Assembly (NCBI GenBank): GCA_937967425.1
Contig: CALBST010000060.1
Span: forward strand, 1 to 7,923
DNA length: 7,923 bases
Direction of reading: 5' to 3'
Source of the DNA: an uncultured Caulobacteraceae bacterium
GTDB taxonomy: Bacteria; Pseudomonadota; Alphaproteobacteria; Caulobacterales; TH1-2
Shown here: positions 1-5,832 of the stretch, one piece after another
Position numbering within the stretch: the first letter of the stretch is position 1
Layout of the letters: every line of letters starts with the position of its first letter
Position numbers and translations under genes: made by a program
Notes under the pieces: generated by a model
Told to the model about the DNA's origin: nothing
Seen by the model: the letters and a program-made list of their open reading frames with translations, nothing else
Databases searched by the model: none

Positions 1-55
1 TGAGCTCCGGCCGATCATGCTCTACAATCCCGGCTCGCCCGTAGAGGCGCGCTAA
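1..55 (+). CDS. C-terminal end of an upstream gene, probably YCII/DGPF-type protein (partial)
   Basis: Reading codons from base 2 gives an open frame ending ELRPIMLYNPGSPVEAR and a TAA stop at 53-55. The next base starts the ATG of the sigma factor gene, so the two genes abut with no spacer and are probably co-transcribed and translationally coupled. Only 17 residues are visible, so the family cannot be read from the sequence alone. The guess of a YCII-related (DGPF) protein rests on two points: the '(E)xRPIM' ending resembles the tails of such proteins as I remember them, and ECF42 sigma factor genes are typically preceded by one or more DGPF genes. That this is a real coding end is fairly sure; the family is inference. 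Confidence 0.5.
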   Translation, partial: ELRPIMLYNPGSPVEAR

Positions 56-1309
56 ATGACAGACCTGGCCTGGATCGACGCGGCGCTGGTCTCCGCGCGG
101 CCCCAGGCGGTCGCGGCGCTGTTGCGGTATTTCCGCGACCTCGATCTGGCCGAGGAGGCCTATCAGGATGCGTGCCTGCGGGCGCTGAAGAACTGGCCCA
201 AGAACGGCCCGCCGCGCGATCCGGCTGCTTGGCTCATCATGGTTGGCCGTAACGCCGCGATTGATGTCACGCGCCGCCGCGCTAAGCAGACGGAGCTGCC
301 GGATGAGGACCAGATTTCCGATCTGAGCGATGTCGAAGCCGAGACCGTGCAGCGCTTGGATGAAGCGGATTATCGCGACGACGTCCTACGGCTGCTCTTC
401 ATTTGCTGCCACCCGGACTTGCCGGCAACGCAGCAAGTCGCGCTCGCGCTCCGCATCGTCTCCGGTCTTACTGTGCCGCAGATCGCGCGCGCATTTCTCG
501 TGGGCGAAAGCGCGATGGAGCAGCGCATCACGCGCGCGAAGGCGAAAGTCGCTGGCGCCGGCGTGCCGTTCGAGGCGCCGGACGCGGTTGAGCGGTCGCA
601 GCGTTTGGCCTCGGTCGCGGCGATGATCTATCTCGTCTTCAACGAAGGCTATTCCGCTGCCGATCCCGCCAGCGACCGAGCTTCGCTCTGTGAAGAAGCC
701 ATCCGCCTCGCGCGCCTGCTGTTGCGCATGTATCCGAGCGAGCCGGAGATCATGGGCCTGCTGGCGCTCATGCTGCTGCAGCATTCCCGCATCGCCGCGC
801 GCTTCGATGCGAATGGTAACGCAATTTTGCTCGAAGATCAGGACCGCACCAAATGGAAGCGCCCGCTGATCCAAGAGGGACTTGCGCTGATCGATAAAGC
901 CATGCGCTTGCGCCGTCCCGGCCCGTATCAAATTCAATCCGCCATTGCTGGCCTGCATGCGCGGGCGCAAACGCCGGATGAAACCGATTGGGCGGAGATC
1001 GACGCTCTCTACCAAGCGCTGGAACGCCACACGCCATCGCCGGTCATCACGCTTAATCGCTCTGTTGCCGTCGCGAAACTCAATGGCCCACAAGCGGCGC
1101 TTGATCTGATCATACCGCTGGCCGATCGCCTCGACGGCTACTTCTATTTCCACGGCGCGCGCGGCGCCTTTCTGAAAGAGCTCGGACGCAAAGCCGAAGC
1201 GCGCGAGGCGTTCAACCGAGCTATCGCGCTCGCCAACACGCCCGCCGAAGCCGCGCATATCCGCCAGCATCTCGACTCCCTGGAAACGAGCGCCGCGCAG
1301 AAAAAATGA
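56..1309 (+). CDS. ECF42-type RNA polymerase sigma factor with DUF6596/TPR C-terminal extension
   Basis: This 417-residue protein is an alternative sigma factor that would direct core RNA polymerase to a small set of promoters in the cytoplasm. Region sigma2 spans about residues 15-76 (LAEEAYQDACLRAL, then PAAWLIMVGRNAAIDVTRRR). Sigma4 spans about 108-165, with the signature LRLLFICCHP at 111-120 and the helix-turn-helix LTVPQIARAFLVGESAMEQR. A long extension follows: a DUF6596-like part at about 185-285, with YLVFNEGYSA at 192-201, and a TPR-like C-terminus at about 330-408. Typical ECF factors have about 200 residues, so the extension doubles the length, as is known for group ECF42, where it replaces an anti-sigma factor in controlling activity. 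No membrane segment or anti-sigma gene is seen nearby. The start at 56 directly follows the stop of the preceding gene. The family call is confident; the target promoters are unknown. Confidence 0.93.
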   Translation: MTDLAWIDAALVSARPQAVAALLRYFRDLDLAEEAYQDACLRALKNWPKNGPPRDPAAWLIMVGRNAAIDVTRRRAKQTELPDEDQISDLSDVEAETVQRLDEADYRDDVLRLLFICCHPDLPATQQVALALRIVSGLTVPQIARAFLVGESAMEQRITRAKAKVAGAGVPFEAPDAVERSQRLASVAAMIYLVFNEGYSAADPASDRASLCEEAIRLARLLLRMYPSEPEIMGLLALMLLQHSRIAARFDANGNAILLEDQDRTKWKRPLIQEGLALIDKAMRLRRPGPYQIQSAIAGLHARAQTPDETDWAEIDALYQALERHTPSPVITLNRSVAVAKLNGPQAALDLIIPLADRLDGYFYFHGARGAFLKELGRKAEAREAFNRAIALANTPAEAAHIRQHLDSLETSAAQKK

Positions 1310-1357
1310 GCCGCCTTGTAGGGCCGCGCCCCGCCGGTTCGTCCTAAGTTCAGAGAC

Positions 1358-1365
1358 AAGAAAGG
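1358..1365 (+). promoter_or_regulatory. Ribosome binding site of the SRPBCC gene
   Basis: AAGAAAGG lies 8 bases upstream of the ATG at 1374. It is the clearest Shine-Dalgarno-like sequence before any gene in the window and fixes that start. The other plus-strand starts rely on stop/start proximity or have weak sites. Confidence 0.6.
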
Positions 1366-1373
1366 TAATAGAA

Positions 1374-1832
1374 ATGTCCCAACACGAACTGGTTCTCGAC
1401 CTCGAACTCGATGCGCCCGCCGAGAAGCTCTATCGCTGCTACACCGATGCCACGTTGCTGCAGCAATGGTTCGCGCCAGAGCCGTGGACGATCAAAAGCA
1501 CCGACATCGATTTCCGCCCCGGCGGCAAATTCAATTTCGTTATGGCGTCGCCAGAGGGCCAAGAATTCCCGAACAGCGGCATCATCCTTGCGCTTGAAGC
1601 CAACAAGCGCATCATCACCACCGACGCGATCAATCCGGCGACATTCGAGCCCGCAGGTCCGTTCATGATCGCGGAAGTGACGTTCGAGGATCTCGGCAGC
1701 GGTAAAACCAAATACCGCGCCGTCGCCCGTCACTGGAGCGAAGAGACGAAAGAGCAGCACAAGCAGATGGGCTTCCACGAAGGCTGGGGCCAAACCGCCC
1801 GCCAACTCGAAGCATTGGCGAAAACGATCTGA
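1374..1832 (+). CDS. SRPBCC-family protein, AHSA1 (activator of Hsp90 ATPase homology 1)-like
   Basis: This 152-residue protein has the typical length and layout of the AHSA1-like branch of the START/Bet v1 (SRPBCC) superfamily, a helix-grip fold with a hydrophobic pocket. An N-terminal beta strand (ELVLDLELDAPAEKLY) leads into WFAPEPW at about 32-38, then RPGGKF at 48-53, and a C-terminal helix beginning MGFHEGWGQ at 132. Despite the family name, bacterial members are mostly uncharacterised small-molecule-binding proteins; no substrate can be read here. It lies 64 bases behind the ECF42 sigma gene on the same strand with a good ribosome binding site. Such proteins are frequent partners of DGPF/ECF42 loci, so it may belong to the same regulon. 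No signal peptide or membrane segment is visible, so it is probably cytoplasmic. Confidence 0.85.
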   Translation: MSQHELVLDLELDAPAEKLYRCYTDATLLQQWFAPEPWTIKSTDIDFRPGGKFNFVMASPEGQEFPNSGIILALEANKRIITTDAINPATFEPAGPFMIAEVTFEDLGSGKTKYRAVARHWSEETKEQHKQMGFHEGWGQTARQLEALAKTI

Positions 1833-1845
1833 CGCATAGAAAACG

Positions 1846-1910
1846 AGCCGCCGTTCGCACCCCATGCGCGCGGCGGCTGCATGCCACGCAGCCCAACCGG
1901 CTTTTGTTCT
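1846..1910 (+). terminator. Possible terminator or attenuator: three overlapping inverted repeats and a T-rich run
   Basis: The spacer between the SRPBCC stop (1832) and the hydroxylase gene holds AGCCGCCG (1846-1853) facing CGGCGGCT (1871-1878), an 8-bp perfect stem. Next, GGCTGC (1875-1880) faces GCAGCC (1888-1893). Then AGCC (1890-1893) faces GGCT (1899-1902), directly followed by TTTTGTTCTT. Neighbouring stems share bases and so exclude each other. The last one resembles a weak intrinsic terminator and would separate the sigma/SRPBCC unit from the sulfotransferase operon. In a sequence this GC-rich, short stems arise easily by chance. Just downstream, TTGCGG (1910-1915) and GATAAA (1932-1937), 16 bases apart, could be a poor promoter, but the match is weak. 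Confidence 0.3.
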
Positions 1911-1943
1911 TGCGGCGCCCTCTGGCCGGGCGATAAACGAACC

Positions 1944-1947
1944 GGGA
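1944..1947 (+). promoter_or_regulatory. Short ribosome-binding-like site favouring the 1954 start
   Basis: GGGA ends 6 bases before the ATG at 1954. The earlier in-frame ATG at 1864 sits inside the inverted-repeat region with no purine-rich site before it. A third in-frame ATG at 1981 has only GGA (1971-1973) seven bases upstream, but lies closest to where the conserved hydroxylase domain begins. Confidence 0.35.
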
Positions 1948-1953
1948 ACAAGT

Positions 1954-3828
1954 ATGCGCAAGCGCACGCCGGACGTATTGATGAGACTGCAGGCCAGATT
2001 TATCCAATTGCCGCTCAAGTACGATGCTGAGCTCCTCGCCAAGGAAGTCACGAAATTTGGCGAAGAGTGCTGGCTGCCGCACCCGCAGCGTTTTGAGGGC
2101 AACGACTTTCTGCCGCTGATCTCGGTCAATGGCGAAGCGGAGAACGAATCCTTCTCCGGCGAGATGGCGCCAACGCAGTATCTGAAGGAATGCCCCTATC
2201 TCATCGATGTGCTCGCGAGCTTCGGCGCCTCGCTCGGCCGCACGCGTCTGATGCGCCTCTCGGGCGGCGCAGAAGTAACCCCGCACGTCGACATCCACTA
2301 TTATTGGCGCGACCGCATGCGCATCCACGTCCCGATTGTGACGCAGCCGACGGTCAGCTTTCACTGCGGCGGTCTGACTGTGAACATGGCCGCGGGCGAG
2401 TGCTGGATATTCGACACGTTCTCGCGCCACCGAGTCATCAATGACGCGACGCAGAAGCGCATCCATCTCGTCGCTGACACTGTTGGCGGGGAGGGCTTCT
2501 ACAATTTGGCCGCGCAAGGCCGTTTGCCGGAGCGCGAGGCGCCGGGCTGGGCGCCGCGTCCTTTCCAACCGGCGGGCGCGACGCTGGATCAGCTCGAATA
2601 CGAAAGCCAGAACATGCCTGTGGTGATGACGCCATGGGAAATTCAGGGTCACGTTGATTTCCTGTTTCGCGAAGCCGCGCAGCAGCATCCGCAGTTCGCC
2701 CAGGTCGCGCACATCTGCTCGCACTTCACCCATGTGTGGCGGGCGCTGTGGTCGACGTACGGCGAGTCCAAAGCTGGCTGGCCGCGCTATCGCAAGGCGC
2801 TGGACGAGTTCGCCGGCCAGATACGCGCCGCGCGCGCCAGCGAAGTGAAGCTGCGCAACGGCTCCGACCTCTACGCCACTCTGATGGCGCTCGTCGTCGC
2901 GCCGGCGCTTGGCGATCGACGTGATGACACCACCGGTGAAACGCGCGCCGATGTTGCGCCTGTGAGCGCGCCGAACATCAACATCGGCGCCGCTGACCCG
3001 CGCTTCGACCGGCCGATCTTCATCGTCAATCCGCCGCGCTCGGGCTCGTCGCTTCTGTTTGAAACGCTGGCGCAGGCGCCGAACGTCTACACCGTCGGCG
3101 GCGAAAGCCACGGCGTTATCGAAGGCGTGAAGGGTTTGGGCATCTTCGCCGCGAACTTTGAGTCCAACTGCCTCGATGAGAGTCACGCGCGCCCGGAGAT
3201 CATCGTCACGCTGCGTGATCGCTTCGATCAATTGCTGCGCAACCGCGAGAACGCGCCGCCGCCGCCTGGCCGTATCCGGATGTTGGAAAAGACGCCGAAG
3301 AATGCGCTGCGGATTCCGTTCCTGGCGAAAGTCTTTCCGGAAGCGCGCTTCGTTTATCTTTACCGCGATCCGCGCGAAGTGCTCTCCTCGATGATGGAGG
3401 CCTGGGAGTCGGGCCGTTTCGTCACCTATCCGGAGCTGCCAGGTTGGACCGGCGCGCGGCCGTGGTCTCTGTTGTTGACGCCGGGTTGGCGCGATCTGGG
3501 GCGGCTGCCGCTTGAGCAGGTTGTCGCCAAGCAATGGGAATCGGCGATGCAGGTTCTGCTCGATAGCCTGGATGCGCTGCCCGCGGATCGCTGGAGCACT
3601 GCGCGCTATGATGCGCTGATCGCCGATCCCAATGCGGAGATCGCACGCATCTGCCAGAACGTGGGTCTCGATTGGGATCGGACACTCGCTCAAGATCTGC
3701 CGATCGCGCGCCACACGGTCTCCAAGCCGAACTCCGACAAGTGGCGTGGCCGCAGCGATGAGATCGAAAGCGTGCTGCCCTCGATCGCCGCCATGCTTGA
3801 CCGCGCCGTTAATGCCGCGCAGCGCTGA
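1954..3828 (+). CDS. Fusion of aspartyl/asparaginyl beta-hydroxylase-type oxygenase and sulfotransferase
   Basis: About 624 residues from the 1954 start. The N-terminal part (about 10-185) matches the Fe(II)/2-oxoglutarate oxygenase family of aspartyl/asparaginyl beta-hydroxylases. TPHVDIHYYW supplies apparent iron ligands H111 and D113, FSRHRV supplies H159, and QKRIHLVADTVG supplies R169 as the probable 2-oxoglutarate anchor. A linking domain (about 190-350, containing MTPWEIQGHVDFL) is of unknown role. The C-terminal part is a sulfotransferase: FIVNPPRSGSSLL at about 356-368 (5'-phosphosulfate loop, R362), a following Glu at 384, EKTP with K446, and RDPREVLSS from R471 to S479 (3'-phosphate binding). 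Both halves look intact, so the protein should oxidise one substrate group and transfer sulfate from PAPS. No signal peptide is seen; it is probably cytoplasmic. The start is uncertain: 1864 would add 30 Ala-rich residues, and 1981 would remove 9. Its stop is 9 bases before the next gene, which suggests an operon. The substrate is unknown. Confidence 0.88.
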   Translation: MRKRTPDVLMRLQARFIQLPLKYDAELLAKEVTKFGEECWLPHPQRFEGNDFLPLISVNGEAENESFSGEMAPTQYLKECPYLIDVLASFGASLGRTRLMRLSGGAEVTPHVDIHYYWRDRMRIHVPIVTQPTVSFHCGGLTVNMAAGECWIFDTFSRHRVINDATQKRIHLVADTVGGEGFYNLAAQGRLPEREAPGWAPRPFQPAGATLDQLEYESQNMPVVMTPWEIQGHVDFLFREAAQQHPQFAQVAHICSHFTHVWRALWSTYGESKAGWPRYRKALDEFAGQIRAARASEVKLRNGSDLYATLMALVVAPALGDRRDDTTGETRADVAPVSAPNINIGAADPRFDRPIFIVNPPRSGSSLLFETLAQAPNVYTVGGESHGVIEGVKGLGIFAANFESNCLDESHARPEIIVTLRDRFDQLLRNRENAPPPPGRIRMLEKTPKNALRIPFLAKVFPEARFVYLYRDPREVLSSMMEAWESGRFVTYPELPGWTGARPWSLLLTPGWRDLGRLPLEQVVAKQWESAMQVLLDSLDALPADRWSTARYDALIADPNAEIARICQNVGLDWDRTLAQDLPIARHTVSKPNSDKWRGRSDEIESVLPSIAAMLDRAVNAAQR

Positions 3829-3837
3829 CAAGTCCGC

Positions 3838-5832
3838 ATGAGCGCCGTCTTCGCCTTGTTGAAAGAAGCGATGCAGGCGATGCGCACAGATCCGGCGCGC
3901 GCTGCAACGCTGCTCCGTTCTGCCGTGCGGAGTGCGCCGCAAGATCTCGACGCCGGACTGTTGCTCAGTGAGGCGCTGCGCCTCAGTGGTGATCTTAAGG
4001 GCGCCCGGGCCATCATCGCGCCCATCGCGGCCGGCAACGGCCGTCATTTTGGCGCGCAACGTCAACTCGGCGTCATACTAGCCGAGAGTGGCGAGCCATT
4101 GCCGGCTGCGCTCGCTCTGCGAAATGCCGCAGAACTCAATCCGGTCCACCCCACCGTCTGGCGCGACCTTGCCTTGCAGCTGTCGCTTGGGGGAGATGAA
4201 TCCAGCGCACGTAATGCGCGCGCGCGCCACGCCAGTTTGCCACGCGCCGAACCGCGCCTCGCGCAGGTTTCTGGCTTGCTTCACGCCAACAACCTCGAAG
4301 CTGCCGAGAGGGAGCTTCGCGGGTATCTGGCCGAGCATCCCGAAGATGTCGCCGCGCTTCATATGCTGGCCGAAGCGCAAGCCCGCGGCGATCGGCCCGA
4401 CGAAGCAGAAATAACTCTCCGCCGCTGCCTCGCGCTCGCACCATCGTACACGCGAGCCCGTCACGCGCTAACGCAGCTGCTCCTCGGGCTCTCGCGTCTC
4501 GATGAAGCGCTCGACAGCGCGCGCCAGCTGCTTGCGCTGGATTTCAACAACCTAGGCTCCAAGCGTCTCCTTGCTGCAGTCTATATGGCGCGCAGCGCCT
4601 ACGACGAGGCGATCAGTATTTACGAGTCGCTGATCAAAGGCGATCCAGGCCGCGCCGGAACCTGGATGAGCTATGGTCACGCCCTCAAGACGCTCAATCG
4701 CACCGAAGAGGGTATTGCCGCCTACCGCCGCACGATCGAACTCGCGCCGCAGCTAGGCGAAGCGTATTGGAGTCTCGCCAACCTGAAGACCTTCCGCTTC
4801 AGCGATAGCGACATTGAACGAATGCGCCAATTTGCGGCTCAGCCACAATTGTCCGCGGAAGATCGCGTCAGCTTCCTCTATGCGCTCGGCAAGGCCGCCG
4901 AAGACAGAGGCGATGTCGAAGCGGCCTTCGATAATTACAGCCGCGGCGCGGCGTTGCATCTGTCGGCATCGAACTACAAGCCTGGTCATCTCAAGACCGT
5001 GACGGACAAGACTTGTGAGGTGCTGACGCGCGAATTCTTCGCGGCGCGCGCTGGGTCTGGCGCGCCTGATCCCGATCCGATCTTTATCGTCGGTCTGCCG
5101 CGTGCCGGATCGACGCTGCTTGAGCAAATCCTCGCGTCCCACTCGCAAGTGGAAGGCACGGCCGAGCTGTCCGACATGCACCTTGTTGCCGACAGTTTGT
5201 TAACGCCGGCGGAATCTCGCGCGGGCCGCATTTTTCTCGACGCGATCAGTGATCTCCCAATCGAACAATTCCGCGAACTTGGGGAAACGTATCTGAAGAC
5301 GACGCGCCTCCACCGCGTCGCCGGGCGGCCGCTCTTCATCAACAAGATGCCGAACGACTTTATGCATATCGGTCTCATTCATCTTGCGTTGCCAAACGCG
5401 AAGATCATCGACGCGCGGCGCAATCCGATGGCGTGCGGGTGGTCGTGCTTTAAGCAGCACTTCGCGCGCGGCCAATTGTTTACCTACGATCTGGGCGAGA
5501 TCGGCCGCTATTACGCCGACTACGTGCGCATGATGGCGCACTATGACGAAGTGCTGCCTGGCCGCGTGCACCTCGTGATCCACGAGCACTTGGTCAGCGA
5601 TCCTGAGCCGAATATTCGCGCACTGCTTGAGTATTGCGCGCTGCCGTTTGAAGAGCAGTGCCTGCGGCCGCACGAAAACGATCGTGCGGTGAAGACGGCG
5701 AGTTCGGAACAAGTGCGTCGTCCGATCAGCGCCAAGTATCTCGATGTGTGGCGCGCCTATGAGGCGTATCTTGATCCCCTCAAGGCCGCGCTCGGACCTG
5801 TGCTCGATGCTTATCCAGACGTGCCGAAATGA
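3838..5832 (+). CDS. TPR-repeat sulfotransferase (large, 664 residues)
   Basis: The N-terminal ~375 residues form roughly ten to eleven TPR-like helical hairpins of about 34 residues (for example DEAISIYESLIKGDP and EEGIAAYRRTIELAP), a superhelix that normally binds peptides or proteins. The C-terminal ~250 residues are a sulfotransferase of the Sulfotransfer_3/tyrosylprotein-sulfotransferase-like type: GLPRAGSTLLEQIL from G419 (R422), AEL with E443, FINKMPND with K503, then RRNPMACGWS with R528 and S536, and SSEQV with S622/S623 near the C-terminus. It would transfer sulfate from PAPS to a hydroxyl or amine acceptor, possibly on a protein bound by the TPR array. The 3'-phosphate motif is divergent: most relatives read RDPRxxxxS. 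It lies 9 bases after the hydroxylase fusion, without a clear ribosome binding site, and its stop overlaps the next start, implying translational coupling. The acceptor is unknown. Confidence 0.9.
   Translation: MSAVFALLKEAMQAMRTDPARAATLLRSAVRSAPQDLDAGLLLSEALRLSGDLKGARAIIAPIAAGNGRHFGAQRQLGVILAESGEPLPAALALRNAAELNPVHPTVWRDLALQLSLGGDESSARNARARHASLPRAEPRLAQVSGLLHANNLEAAERELRGYLAEHPEDVAALHMLAEAQARGDRPDEAEITLRRCLALAPSYTRARHALTQLLLGLSRLDEALDSARQLLALDFNNLGSKRLLAAVYMARSAYDEAISIYESLIKGDPGRAGTWMSYGHALKTLNRTEEGIAAYRRTIELAPQLGEAYWSLANLKTFRFSDSDIERMRQFAAQPQLSAEDRVSFLYALGKAAEDRGDVEAAFDNYSRGAALHLSASNYKPGHLKTVTDKTCEVLTREFFAARAGSGAPDPDPIFIVGLPRAGSTLLEQILASHSQVEGTAELSDMHLVADSLLTPAESRAGRIFLDAISDLPIEQFRELGETYLKTTRLHRVAGRPLFINKMPNDFMHIGLIHLALPNAKIIDARRNPMACGWSCFKQHFARGQLFTYDLGEIGRYYADYVRMMAHYDEVLPGRVHLVIHEHLVSDPEPNIRALLEYCALPFEEQCLRPHENDRAVKTASSEQVRRPISAKYLDVWRAYEAYLDPLKAALGPVLDAYPDVPK

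Noticed and set aside
386..1270. Open frame of 294 codons on the minus strand opposite the sigma factor
   Set aside because: It is the antisense shadow of a well-supported sigma factor gene, with Arg-rich content and no motif.
1303..1854. Similar sequences AAAATGAGCCGCCTT (1303-1317) and AAAACGAGCCGCCGT (1840-1854) at or just after two gene ends
   Set aside because: Thirteen of 15 bases match, but the first copy overlaps a stop codon and the match is short and GC-rich; it could easily be chance.
1663..4065. Long open frame of about 800 codons on the minus strand opposite the hydroxylase-sulfotransferase gene
   Set aside because: It lies almost wholly opposite a gene with clear catalytic motifs, has a highly Arg/His-rich composition and no recognisable domain. 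Such frames are a side effect of GC-biased codon use.
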